From positions 21,165 through 85,164 of the forward strand of contig NZ_FNET01000029.1 of assembly GCF_900100275.1 (NCBI RefSeq): a stretch of 64,000 nucleotides of DNA, read 5' to 3'. This DNA is from Lentzea albidocapillata subsp. violacea. GTDB lineage: Bacteria > Actinomycetota > Actinomycetes > Mycobacteriales > Pseudonocardiaceae. The position numbers and the translations under genes were made by a program. The notes beneath the pieces are model-generated. The model had not been told where the DNA came from, made no database searches, and saw only the letters and a program-made list of their open reading frames with translations. Numbering within the stretch: the stretch's first letter is position 1; each line of letters opens with the position of its first letter. This document shows, one piece after another, positions 26,074 to 34,736 of this stretch.

Positions 26074-29000
26074 GCTCACCCCCCGTCAGGTCGTGGAGAG
26101 CCGCCAGGGCGGGAACGGCCTCACGTCCCTCGGGCGAGGTGAACATCGCGGCGTCCCCTACCGCCACCAACAGCCGTCGTTGACGGCTCATCGCTACGCA
26201 CAGACGGTTGGACAGCACCAGGAAGCCGAAGTCGCGGTGGCCGCGTTCGCGCTTATTCGATCGGACGGTCGAAAGGAAGACCACGTCGAATTCCCGGCCC
26301 TGGAAAGCGTCGACTGAGCCGATGCGCACCCGCGGAAGCCCTCGATCGGTGTAAAGCCAACTCACGGAAGGGTTCAGCGTGTAGTCGAGCCCTTGGCGGA
26401 CCGCGAGACCTGCGTCTCGCATTGCCTCCCACAACGCGTTGACCTGTCCTGAGTAGAACGTGATGACCCCGAAGGTGAAGTCGCTCCGGGACTCGCGCAG
26501 ACCCTCGAAGAGCTGAGTGACGATGACCTGCGCCTCGGCCGGTCGGGCGATGCTCGTGCCCGATCGCTGATCACGGCCTTCGGTCGCCGGCACGTCGAAC
26601 CAGGCGCAGACGGCGTTTTTGTAGCCAGTGAGGTGGTGGGCGAAGGCGCGTGGATCTTCGATTCCGTTGAAGAGACGTTCCTGGAAAGGAGCGTAGAACT
26701 GCTCGCTGATGAAGGTTCCCAGAACCGGATGCGTCCTGAACTGACGGTCGAGTGTGATGACTCGCGGAGTGCCGTCGCGCACCTGGAGCTCCTTGAGCTT
26801 GATGAACAGGCGCTCGAAGAGAGATCTGCTCAGCACGGTGTCGACGATCTTGCCGTCATGACGCTTCGACAGCTGGGGCACTAGACCCTCGTCCAACAGC
26901 TGCGGCAGTTGGCGGTGGTCACCGACGAGAATGATCCGGCCACTGGCAAGGCTCACCGGGATCATCAGGTCGAGCGGATTGGCCCTGGCGGCCTCGTCCA
27001 CGATGACCGTGTCGAAGGGGACCGTCTGGGCATCACGCATCCGGCGGGAAGCCGACTGTTGGCACGTCGCGGCGAGCGCACGGGTGTGGTTGCTGATCGA
27101 CCGGCGGATCGCGTCCGGCTGCGACGCCACGGCATCGCGGAAGTACTCGATCGCCAGGTCGACTGGACTCGTTGACGCGCGCACTTCGCGCTCGGCCGAC
27201 TGCATTGCGCGGTAAAGCAGGGCTTCGACCTCCGGCATGGTGGCGACAACACTGCCGCGTGCGCGACCGTCCAGGATGCGGTCGAGGACATCGCGCTTGA
27301 GCACCGCAAGCTCTGCCGCCGCGACGTCCGGGGCCGAAACACTTCGGGCAGCTCGCTCCAGGCTTTCCCGTTGCGCATCGTTGAGCAGGTCGAAGAACTG
27401 CTGAGTGGTATACGCGCGGGCAGCGGTGTTGGGACCGTCGTCGGCATAGCCCTCCGAGCTGGCGCGCAGACGACGGGCGAGCACCATCAGTTCGTCGCTG
27501 CGGCGACTCGCGCCTCCTGCGAGGTCGTACTCCAGCTTCCTCGCCAGTCGCCGCGCTTCGCGCGCGACGTCAGCGCCCACCAGGTCGACCTGGTGGGTCA
27601 ACCAGGTCAGCAGTTCTATCGTGCTCGCGACGTCGAACGGTTGATGCCGGTAAGCGGTGGCACGGTCCTGGAGTTCACGTTGACCGCGGACGAACTCGTT
27701 CGGGCGGACACGTTTGTAGCGGTGGTCCAGCCTTGCCGATAGGTCGGCCGTCCACGCCGCCAGGTATGCCTCGTCCTCTTGATCCTCTCCTCGCCCCAGC
27801 TTGACCGGAGGGAGAAGGCCGTCGTTCGCTGCGTTGATCAGATTGCCGACGGCGTCGTGCTGGTAGCTCGTCAGCAGCACGCGCTTGTCGAGTGCGGCCG
27901 ACTTGTCGTGGATTTCGCTCAGACGAGCTTGGATCGCGGTGATGACCCGTGTTTTCCCGGTTCCCGGGGGGCCTTGGATGAGCAGGAGGTCGCGCGAGTT
28001 GACGGCCATGTCGATGGCCTGCAGCTGGGCGTTGGTGGGCGTGCCTCCCAGGATTTCGCGCACTCTGGCCGACATCGGTTCGTGGCGTTGCGCCCGGCCG
28101 ACGTCATCAGGGCGTTGATCACCGAGGATGAGCGCCAGCTGCCGGACAGGGAAGGTTGCACCCGCCGCGACGGCGGCCTGGGCGAAATCCCGCCGGTCTA
28201 TGCGGACCTTGTCGAGGGTGTACGCACCGGCCAGCCGGCCGCGCTGCGGCAGCGTGCCCCGTTCGTACGGCCGCGCCGGTGCCAAGACAATCGTTCCTTT
28301 CGGCGACACGATTGCTTCGCCGATCACGAACGCGCCGGCACTGTGGCCTCCGGTCTCCTGGAACGCGACACCTTCACCTGCCTCGATGCCTACCCGTTCG
28401 CGTCCGATGCGTTCGCGGAAGGCGTCTGAACGGTGGTGCTGGACGAGGTCGAACTCCAACCGGTTGTCGGACCGGACCGTGAACCGGTCGTAGTCGGCCC
28501 AGCCGATTTCACTGGCCGCCTGCTGTGCCGCCGCCCGCTCCAGCGAGTTGTACTCCTCCCAGATCGCCAGGTAGGCGTTGTCAGCCTTCGAGAGGCGTTC
28601 CACCTCTTCGCGTTCCGTTGTCGTGAGCTGGCCGAGACGGGTGGCGTCGACGAAGGAGATCTCGCCCCGCACGAGCATCAGACGGTCCTGGGCGCGGGGT
28701 CTCCGGCGAGTCAGTCGTTCGAGGAGGAGCCGGTCGCCGATCAGTCGGACGTCCGCGGTGATGGTGGCACCGACCAGCCGGAAGGCGGTTTGGTTCACAG
28801 TGGCGCCCGCGCCGACCGCAATGACCGCGAACGGCTCGCCCCCGTCCAGCCGGATCTGCTCGGTTAGCCATCGGATGACCTTTTCCGGCGTGTCCTTCGA
28901 CTTCGCGTGCCGTCGAATGTCCTCGACCGCTTGGTCGTCAACGCCGATGCGCCGCCCATCGGGCCAGCGCTCGAACCGGTCATAGGTCAACACCCTCAGA

Positions 29001-29245
29001 GCCACGTTGGGCTCGGTCGCCACGATCTCGGCGATGTACGCATCTGACGCCACCACCGTCACGAGCCACTCGGCGTCGTCGGAGTCGGGCAGCGCGCAGC
29101 TGGCGACCACGTCGCCGGCGGTCAGGACGACACCGAACGGCGAGGACGTGACACGAACGGAACTGCTGGTTCCGAGGGGGAACGAACCGACCGGCCGCAA
29201 CCACACGGTGCGTTCCTGCGCATGGGGTAGCTCTCTGATCTTCAT
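26051..29245 (-). CDS. Upf1-like superfamily 1B helicase
   Basis: A 1064-residue protein from the ATG at 29243-29245, overlapping the kinase stop (ATGA). Helicase motifs are in order: Walker A IQGPPGTGKTRVITA near 428, motif II VIVDEAARANPLDLM near 749, motif III VGDHRQLPQL, motif IV LDRQFRTHP and the C-terminal VDAFQGREFDVVFLSTVRSN near 980. This is the AAA_11/AAA_12 pair of Upf1/Dna2-like helicases, which act on RNA or DNA 5'-3'. The 420-residue N-terminal region is unique. In this operon, with an NYN-type RNase-like protein, an RNA substrate is plausible, but that is inference. Confidence 0.88.
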   Translation of the reverse strand: MKIRELPHAQERTVWLRPVGSFPLGTSSSVRVTSSPFGVVLTAGDVVASCALPDSDDAEWLVTVVASDAYIAEIVATEPNVALRVLTYDRFERWPDGRRIGVDDQAVEDIRRHAKSKDTPEKVIRWLTEQIRLDGGEPFAVIAVGAGATVNQTAFRLVGATITADVRLIGDRLLLERLTRRRPRAQDRLMLVRGEISFVDATRLGQLTTTEREEVERLSKADNAYLAIWEEYNSLERAAAQQAASEIGWADYDRFTVRSDNRLEFDLVQHHRSDAFRERIGRERVGIEAGEGVAFQETGGHSAGAFVIGEAIVSPKGTIVLAPARPYERGTLPQRGRLAGAYTLDKVRIDRRDFAQAAVAAGATFPVRQLALILGDQRPDDVGRAQRHEPMSARVREILGGTPTNAQLQAIDMAVNSRDLLLIQGPPGTGKTRVITAIQARLSEIHDKSAALDKRVLLTSYQHDAVGNLINAANDGLLPPVKLGRGEDQEDEAYLAAWTADLSARLDHRYKRVRPNEFVRGQRELQDRATAYRHQPFDVASTIELLTWLTHQVDLVGADVAREARRLARKLEYDLAGGASRRSDELMVLARRLRASSEGYADDGPNTAARAYTTQQFFDLLNDAQRESLERAARSVSAPDVAAAELAVLKRDVLDRILDGRARGSVVATMPEVEALLYRAMQSAEREVRASTSPVDLAIEYFRDAVASQPDAIRRSISNHTRALAATCQQSASRRMRDAQTVPFDTVIVDEAARANPLDLMIPVSLASGRIILVGDHRQLPQLLDEGLVPQLSKRHDGKIVDTVLSRSLFERLFIKLKELQVRDGTPRVITLDRQFRTHPVLGTFISEQFYAPFQERLFNGIEDPRAFAHHLTGYKNAVCAWFDVPATEGRDQRSGTSIARPAEAQVIVTQLFEGLRESRSDFTFGVITFYSGQVNALWEAMRDAGLAVRQGLDYTLNPSVSWLYTDRGLPRVRIGSVDAFQGREFDVVFLSTVRSNKRERGHRDFGFLVLSNRLCVAMSRQRRLLVAVGDAAMFTSPEGREAVPALAALHDLTGGEHGLRKST

Positions 29246-30564
29246 GCTGTCGGCACCGATCGGAGTGCGATCGTGCGGTCCGGCCTGCCCGGGGTGCTGA
29301 GAAGAACTCGGGAGACCTGGTTGCCGACGGGTTTCGCCATCCTGGTCACCCGCTGGCCTGTGGCGTTGGTGATCACCGTTTCGCCGTGCGCTGTCAGTTC
29401 GTATCCATCGGTTACCGGGCGCACGGTGAGGATGGCGTCTGCCTCGTCGTAGCGGCCCCACAGATGCCGGGGCAGGACGCTGGTCACGGATTCCGCCACG
29501 ACCAGCGAGTCCCGGGCGGACAGCATGGTCTCCGGCCTGCCGGGGTAGACGGTCAGCATGGTCGTGGGACCTGTCCTCCCGTTGCACTTGGGGCAGTTGG
29601 ACATCAACCGGTAGTAGGTCCAGCCACATCCCCGTGGACACTCGATCACGTTGTCCAAAGCGGTGAACAGGACTTCGCGCCAACGACTCGATCCCGGTCG
29701 CGACAAGGGCGTGAGACGACCAGCGCCGAACGTCCGCTGACACAGCCGGCGAAGCCGGCCGCTAAGCGCCAACGACAACAGCCCCGCGGGCAAGGAACTC
29801 GGCAGGAGTCTGTTCGTGTCGTCGTCGGGATCATCGACGTAGGGGAACTGGCCCAGGTCGATCCCGAGATCGGCGGTCTTGCCCTCGGTTCCGAACGTGG
29901 CGGCTCCCATCAACGGATGGGAGAGCACCAGCATGCGGAACACGATGATGCCGAGGCTGTACGCGTCCGCGAGCGTCGTGGGTGGACTGCGCCGCTTGCG
30001 TTCGGGAGCGACATACCCTGGAAACCCGACGATGTCCCACGACGGTTCGGTCATCGAGGTGAGGTTGTCTGTGTCGATGAGCCAGGTCGCGTCTCGAGTC
30101 AGGTCTTCTGACACCATGACGTTGCCCGGATTCAGATCCACGTAGGCGAGACCTCTGGCGTGCAGTCCCGCCACGGTCGACGCCAAGTTCGCCGAGATGG
30201 CCAGACGCCGCCGCAGTCCGCCGGTCGCCAGGTACCAGTCGGCGTCCTCTCGGGGGCCGAACTCCCGGGGAAGGTACGGGTTGCGGAGCGGCTTCATCTC
30301 GTTGGCGAGCCGCATCACGTAGCCCGCTCCGCCGTTCCTCACCAGGGTGATGGGCGAGGCGACGGCCAGCCCGTCCAGCGGGAGCCTTCTGACCCGCTCG
30401 ATGCGCTCCAGATCCTGTGGACGGGTCAGCAGCTTGATCGCGAAGTCCGGATAACTCGCCACCCGGTAGACAGTCCCCTGGGCGCCCTCGGCGATCTTCT
30501 TCCCGAGAAGGAACTCGACTCCCGCGTCGTCGGTGACTCGGGTTCCGTCAGAAGGCGTCGTCAC
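29242..30564 (-). CDS. divergent Ser/Thr kinase-like protein with zinc ribbon
   Basis: A 440-residue protein. The N-terminal kinase fold shows a glycine loop GKKIAEGAQGTVYRV, the lysine in FAIKLL, a catalytic loop YVDLNPGNVMV (Asp and Asn kept, HRD changed to YVD), DTDN instead of DFG, and VAPERKR in place of APE. Activity is therefore possible, as Asp, Asn and the metal-binding Asp remain. A four-cysteine ribbon (CPRGC...NCPKC, residues about 308-326) and a beta-rich tail follow. Kinases with such ribbons occur with vWA proteins in TerY-P modules (family knowledge). It overlaps the vWA gene by 17 bases and the helicase gene by 4. No membrane segment, so it is cytosolic. Confidence 0.82.
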   Translation of the reverse strand: MTTPSDGTRVTDDAGVEFLLGKKIAEGAQGTVYRVASYPDFAIKLLTRPQDLERIERVRRLPLDGLAVASPITLVRNGGAGYVMRLANEMKPLRNPYLPREFGPREDADWYLATGGLRRRLAISANLASTVAGLHARGLAYVDLNPGNVMVSEDLTRDATWLIDTDNLTSMTEPSWDIVGFPGYVAPERKRRSPPTTLADAYSLGIIVFRMLVLSHPLMGAATFGTEGKTADLGIDLGQFPYVDDPDDDTNRLLPSSLPAGLLSLALSGRLRRLCQRTFGAGRLTPLSRPGSSRWREVLFTALDNVIECPRGCGWTYYRLMSNCPKCNGRTGPTTMLTVYPGRPETMLSARDSLVVAESVTSVLPRHLWGRYDEADAILTVRPVTDGYELTAHGETVITNATGQRVTRMAKPVGNQVSRVLLSTPGRPDRTIALRSVPTA

Positions 30565-31222
30565 TCTGCAGCCTGAGGATCGACTCTTCGCGGTCGCTGG
30601 TTGGGCTCACATCGGGAACGAACTCGCTCAAGGTGACCTGTGAGACGGTCGTTGTCACGAAACGGAGGAACTTGCGGATCTCCGTTGCCTCGCTCGCCTC
30701 GTGCGGCTTGTCACCGCTGAACTTCGCGAGTAGCTCAAGGTCGGCGTCGGCCCCGATCGCCAAGGCGAAACGGGTCGCCTTACCTCCCCGCTCGCTCGTG
30801 AGGAGGGCGTCGAGTTCCTGCTTCCAGTCCCGGTCGGTTGGAATTCCGTCCGAGACGAGCGCGATCGTTGGCCGGTACGCCCTCGAAGGGAGCGCTTCGC
30901 GATCCTCGATCAGTTCTCGCGTCAGCTTCAACGCCTCGCCGAGCGGTGTCCGGCCGTTGGCTCGCAATGAGCTGAACTCGACATCCGCTATGGGTTTGTG
31001 TGCGACAACGACGTTCGCTGACTCTCCACCGAAGGTGATGATACTGAGGGTGATGGATCCGTGGCCGGCGTCCACTTCGGTGAGTTCTTCGATCATCTCG
31101 GTGACGCTGTTGTTCAGGATTTCTATTTTATCGTCTTCGCGCATGCTGCCGCTGGTGTCCAAGAGGAGGACGACAGGAAGCGTGCGGGCTGGAATCGGTG
31201 CGAATGAATCAAGCAGTGACAT
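30548..31222 (-). CDS. von Willebrand factor A domain protein (TerY-like)
   Basis: A 224-residue single-domain vWA protein. The metal-ion site is complete: DTSGSM at residues 22-27, the Thr in NGRTPLGEAL and the Asp in LVSDGIPTD. Length and layout match TerY-type cytosolic vWA proteins that pair with kinases and phosphatases. It lies 22 bases after the NYN-FHA gene and overlaps the kinase gene by 17. It probably scaffolds the kinase and FHA proteins through a metal-dependent contact; no PP2C phosphatase gene, usual in TerY-P triads, is present in the operon. Confidence 0.85.
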   Translation of the reverse strand: MSLLDSFAPIPARTLPVVLLLDTSGSMREDDKIEILNNSVTEMIEELTEVDAGHGSITLSIITFGGESANVVVAHKPIADVEFSSLRANGRTPLGEALKLTRELIEDREALPSRAYRPTIALVSDGIPTDRDWKQELDALLTSERGGKATRFALAIGADADLELLAKFSGDKPHEASEATEIRKFLRFVTTTVSQVTLSEFVPDVSPTSDREESILRLQSDDAF

Positions 31223-31244
31223 TTTCCTGGTTTCTCTCGTCAGC

Positions 31245-32276
31245 CTACTCTGGAAGCCACGGCGGAGTGGTGAGGTCCGGAGCGTAGAGACCGCGCGCCC
31301 GTTTGCGTCCTGACGGCCGAATTCGCATCGTGTCGCGCGCGATGCTGAGCTGCTCGTCCCTCTGCAGCGTCTGGAGCACAGCGGGGATCAGACCGGCCAT
31401 GTCGCCGGTGGAGCGAACGATCTTCGTGCCGTTTTTGGAACCGAGCTCCTCGGCCTGGAGCTTGCCCGCGTTGTTGGTCAGTCGCAGGTGGTCGCGGCTG
31501 ACCAGGTTGGCGTGCTGCTCGTCGAGCAGACCTCGCACGTCGTACCTGTCGAGCCGTCTGCCACGTCCGATCGTGAGTGTCGTGTCCTCGGCGATCGGAA
31601 TCCGATCGGTGATGTGGCCATCTAGGAGGACAACGACTTCGCGGGTGTTTGCGCGGAGGCCGACACGTTTGGCTGCTTCTCCGCACTCGGGGCAGCAGAC
31701 CCGTCCATCCTGGTAGAGCGGGTCATCGCCGATGAGCGCGACCGCACCCCACTTGCATTTCTGATTGGCGCACGACCATTCGCTTAGCAGTGCGTTGCGG
31801 GCTTCGGGGCTGGTGATTCCCTTGGGTTTGAGGTTGGCTTCCTCGATGCGCCACGAGACCTCGTAGTCAGGAATGGGTGAGTAGTCGAGTTGTGTGAAGC
31901 GCACGTTACGGCCCTCGAAAGCCGGGGCGTGGAAGCGCTGACTTCCCTGGAGCCAGGGGTGTTCGCGGCGGTGGTCACGGTAAAGGTCGGTGGTGATGAC
32001 GGCGGCCTGCGGGTACTTTTCAGCAAGTTCGATGATCTCGGGGTCTGCCCACGTCGTCGATCGCGCTTTCTGATCTCGCTGCCACCGTCGGAGACTGTTC
32101 TTTCCGTAGTCGTCCATGGCGTGCCAGAGGCTGTTGTCCGCTACTCCGTAGAAAACGGCGTGAGCGTCTCGTTGCTCACGCCATCCTTTTACCACGAGCT
32201 CGACATGACGCCAGTCATTCCCGCCGTTGAGGCGCACGACAGGAGAGAGATCGATGATGACTGTTGGTAATTTCAT
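31245..32276 (-). CDS. NYN/PIN-like RNase domain fused to FHA domain
   Basis: A 343-residue protein, first gene of the operon. Residues 1-112 resemble an NYN (Zc3h12a-like) RNase fold: TVIIDLSPVV with an early Asp, ADPEIIELAEKYPQAAVITT, and DLYRDHRREHPWL with further acidic residues. A Cys cluster (C169, C174, C194, C195, C198) likely binds zinc. Residues about 211-330 are an FHA phosphothreonine-binding domain: LTIGRGRR, VSRDHLRL and LGSKNGTKI. FHA would read phosphorylation by the neighbouring kinase and so place or switch the RNase-like domain (inference). The ATG at 32274-32276 is chosen because upstream residues are not protein-like; a GGGGCGGG stretch precedes it. Confidence 0.75.
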   Translation of the reverse strand: MKLPTVIIDLSPVVRLNGGNDWRHVELVVKGWREQRDAHAVFYGVADNSLWHAMDDYGKNSLRRWQRDQKARSTTWADPEIIELAEKYPQAAVITTDLYRDHRREHPWLQGSQRFHAPAFEGRNVRFTQLDYSPIPDYEVSWRIEEANLKPKGITSPEARNALLSEWSCANQKCKWGAVALIGDDPLYQDGRVCCPECGEAAKRVGLRANTREVVVLLDGHITDRIPIAEDTTLTIGRGRRLDRYDVRGLLDEQHANLVSRDHLRLTNNAGKLQAEELGSKNGTKIVRSTGDMAGLIPAVLQTLQRDEQLSIARDTMRIRPSGRKRARGLYAPDLTTPPWLPE

Positions 32277-33246
32277 GCCCGCCCCAGGGTTCCTTGTGCC
32301 GCCAGATCGGAGGATAGCGTGTCTGGACGCTCGTTGTCCGGCATTGGTCGCAAGTCGAGGGCGCCTCTCAATTGCCTGTCCGTCTGGGGGCATGGGAAAT
32401 CGTCATGTTGAGCAACACTCCAGCGTTGGCGAGCCCTGCTGCGGCTTTGGTCTGGTCGACATCGTGGTCTGCCTCCGCGAGTCACCAGATCGATCAACGG
32501 CCGGAACATGCGGCTGGCAGTCCCTAGGGGCGATGCTTGAACCGTGGTGCTGCGACCAAGGATGCTGAGAGTGAGACCAGTGCGACGAGCACCCTGGGTA
32601 TACCAAGAGAGGAGGAGTGCTGATGCCGCAGTGACTTCATGGTGTCCGTGCCATCTTCTAACAGGGCGTCGTCGTGAGATGCCCAGGCCCGAGCCAGCTC
32701 GACTTCTGTGCAGTGCATCGACGTTCGACACGCCGTGGCGTCGAGATCGGGATCGCACCACAGCGGTCCGCTCACCTCAGCGGGGATCGGTGTTCCACCT
32801 GTCAGGGCTTCGATACCGTGCACCTCGTACTGATCGTTCAAGGCCGCGTATTCGTTTCAGCAGATGGCTGACGGCTTCGGCCAGGTACGTGCCGGGATAC
32901 TGATTACCACCCGAGACCGCACCTCCCGGCTGCGGATCGTCTGATCGGTGTGGAGTCTGAAGTCGATCTGTGGGGAGTCATCCAGTCGCTCGTCGGACTG
33001 GATCGCTTGGGTCAGCGTCCTGGCGCATCTTGATTCGTTGCGGTCAAAGCCCTTGAAGTTGAGCGACCATGGCATGGTCACCCACCATTGGTTCTTTTCG
33101 GGCGAACGGCTGACGGTGGGAGTGGGAGTCAAATGGGAGGATCCATTGTGCGCCAACGGTGTTGGACTGTGTTGAACGGCAGTCAACGGCACCGGTGCCA
33201 CCTGCAGTTTCAGTGTTTCGGCTGGCCGTGCACTTGATCGGGCGGC
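32277..33246. other. gene-poor right end of island, probably decayed
   Basis: This roughly 970-base stretch must hold the seven-gene operon promoter. No frame looks intact. On the minus strand, protein-like pieces appear in different frames: GGNQYPGTYLAEAVSHLLKR (around 32855-32915), EVSGPLWCDPDLDATAC (around 32745-32800) and MPWSLNFKGFDRNESRC (around 33035-33085). This fits one or more genes broken by frameshifts next to the right attachment site. No family could be assigned. Confidence 0.4.
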
Positions 33247-33296
33247 CCTGGGGGTCAAGGGGTCGCAGGTTCAAATCCTGTCGTCCCGACGGCCAA
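33247..33296 (+). repeat. right attachment repeat (tRNA-Pro 3' half)
   Basis: Identical over 50 bp to 3415-3464. It is followed at once by an intrinsic terminator that is probably the native tRNA-Pro terminator of the chromosome. The bases upstream do not supply a tRNA 5' half, so it is the duplicated 3' end left at the distal border of the island. Confidence 0.9.
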
Positions 33297-33337
33297 GAGG
33301 GCTTTCGCAGGTCAGACACTGCGGAAGCTCTCTTTTT
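33296..33337. terminator. intrinsic terminator after right tRNA fragment
   Basis: Fifteen-base arms at 33296-33310 and 33319-33333 pair with two G-T wobbles around an 8-base loop, followed by a T-run. Position directly after the tRNA-Pro 3' end suggests it was the original tRNA terminator. Confidence 0.85.
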
Positions 33338-33915
33338 ATGATCTTGCCGAGTTCTGCCATGGCGAGCACGACGCTCATCGACCCCTTTACTCCGGTAGTT
33401 GTGCCTGTATTTCGTTGTCTTTCGCGCGGGCTCGGCGGGCAGGACGAGGCATCTTCATCCGATAAGAAAAGCCATGGACCCCTTTACCGGCCACGTGGCA
33501 GCAGTCAAGGGGGCACGCCCTGCAGCCGCATGACGTTCATAGGGAGAGTCAGGCGGTGGCTGACCTGTGCCGTTCGGTGGGTTGGGATTAGGGCCGACAG
33601 TTTCTTGGACCGGACCGGACCGGACCGGATGATCATGATGGCCCGCTTCGCGGCGACTCGCATGCATGTCGTACTGAGCCGTGTCGCCGATCCGAAAGGT
33701 GGACACGAACTTCGGAACCTCCTTGAGGCGCATGGCCTGTTCAGTCGCGATTCCGGTTCCTGTCGACCAGTCGTTGCCGTGGACTCAAGCGGTTCGCGAT
33801 GCTCATTGGTTTGGTCGTGAACCCGCCATATCAGGATTACGTGATTGAGCTGCATGGCGCAGCACGGTCCGTTACTCTCTGCTCGCGTTGAGTAAGAGGT
33901 GACCCTGGGGGACAC
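33338..33915. other. intergenic region with short GGACC tandem repeat
   Basis: No supported gene in about 580 bases. A short tandem repeat, GGACC repeated 4.6 times, lies at 33607-33629. The promoter of the YbaB/EspC cassette should lie toward the right end; GGGGGAC precedes the ATG at 33916. Confidence 0.5.
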
Positions 33916-34440
33916 ATGATCGATCCTGAGCAGCTGCTCAGCCAGTACGAAGGCAAGCTCGCGCAGGCGCAGGCCAAGAGTGATGCCATCCGCGAGAACC
34001 TCGCCCACCTGCAGGTTACGGAGCGCAGTCCTGACGGGCAGATCACGGTGACGGTGAATGACGCAGGCAACCTGGTCGCATTGCAGCTTGGCCAGGCGTT
34101 GCAGCGCAAGGACGGTGCAGCCGTCGCACAGGACGTCATGCGCACCCTGCAGGCGGCGCAGAGCCGTATTGCGAGCGTTGTCCAGGAGTCGATGGCACCG
34201 CTGCTGGGTGCCGACTCCGAGACCATGCACTTGATGATGGACAAGCTGCGCAGCGCGCAGCCACCGCCTCCTCCGCAGCAGTACGTGCCGGGAAACGGAG
34301 GTTGGGGTCCGACAGAGCCCCGCTTGGGCTCCATTGAGGACGACACGCCACCACCGCCGCGGCCGCAGCAGGCTCCTCGTCCGTCGCAGCATCGTCCGAT
34401 CGATGACGACGACTTTGGCAACGGGAGCATCCTGCGATGA
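33916..34440 (+). CDS. YbaB/EbfC-family protein of a type VII secretion-like cassette
   Basis: A 174-residue protein. Residues 1-100 follow the YbaB/EbfC pattern: QAQAKSDAIRENLAHLQVTE, then SPDGQITVTVNDAGNLVALQ. A proline-rich, acidic tail (PPPPPQQYVPG, PPPPRPQQAPRP) follows. YbaB proteins bind DNA as dimers, but tailed actinobacterial forms are regularly encoded before EspC-like secretion substrates and may act as chaperones (context inference). The ATG has GGGGGAC a few bases upstream. It overlaps the next gene by ATGA, and all four genes of the cassette are joined by 4-base overlaps. Confidence 0.82.
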   Translation: MIDPEQLLSQYEGKLAQAQAKSDAIRENLAHLQVTERSPDGQITVTVNDAGNLVALQLGQALQRKDGAAVAQDVMRTLQAAQSRIASVVQESMAPLLGADSETMHLMMDKLRSAQPPPPPQQYVPGNGGWGPTEPRLGSIEDDTPPPPRPQQAPRPSQHRPIDDDDFGNGSILR

Positions 34441-34736
34441 ATTACCGCATCGATCTCGCCGAGATGGACGCTCACGCCAAGCGTGTGGACGAGATCGGCG
34501 GGCGCATCGGCACCGCCATCGGAGCGGGCAACGCGGCCTCGAACCCCGAGGCGTTCGGCCTGCTCGGAATTCCGCTCGCAGCCCTCTGCTCGGCCGCGCA
34601 GCACATGGCGATGAACACCCTCAACGACGCCGCCGAGGCCGCGCTCGACCACCACAAGCGGGTCAAGGCATGGCGTGAGGACGTCAAGAACAACGAGGAA
34701 GAGCAGACCAGCCGCTTCAAGACGGGCGATTCATGA
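34437..34736 (+). CDS. EspC-like ESX secretion-associated protein
   Basis: A 99-residue helical protein (MNYRIDLAEMDAHAKRVDEI, later AAQHMAMNTLNDAAEAALDH). Length, two-helix layout and position between a YbaB protein and a large WXG-like protein match the EspC/DUF2580 group of type VII secretion substrates or chaperones. It has no classical signal peptide, as expected. It overlaps both neighbours by four bases. Confidence 0.75.
   Translation: MNYRIDLAEMDAHAKRVDEIGGRIGTAIGAGNAASNPEAFGLLGIPLAALCSAAQHMAMNTLNDAAEAALDHHKRVKAWREDVKNNEEEQTSRFKTGDS

Larger units (their letters stand above)
3415..33296. mobile_element. 29.9-kb integrative defence island at tRNA-Pro
   Basis: Boundaries are the two perfect 50-bp tRNA-Pro 3'-half repeats. 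A tyrosine integrase lies 76 bases inside the left repeat with its 3' end toward it. The interior has no identifiable rep, tra or excisionase gene, so it is probably not self-transmissible. Contents in order: integrase, three-gene helicase operon, Gabija, XRE-ImmA pair, two small unknown genes, PLD-nuclease pair, seven-gene kinase/helicase/McrB-like operon. Decayed sequence lies next to the right repeat. Confidence 0.85.

Noticed and set aside
32524..32841. A 105-codon minus-strand frame near the right end of the island
   Set aside because: It would need a TTG start without a ribosome-binding site, and adjacent protein-like sequence lies in other frames; it is treated as part of a decayed region.
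33607..33629. GGACC tandem repeat as a possible regulatory or CRISPR-like array
   Set aside because: Only 4.6 copies of a 5-base unit without spacers; no CRISPR array or cas gene is visible anywhere in the window.
33837..34655. A 272-codon minus-strand frame over the YbaB and EspC-like genes
   Set aside because: The rightward genes form an overlapping cassette with family features; the minus frame is Cys/Gly-rich shadow sequence.
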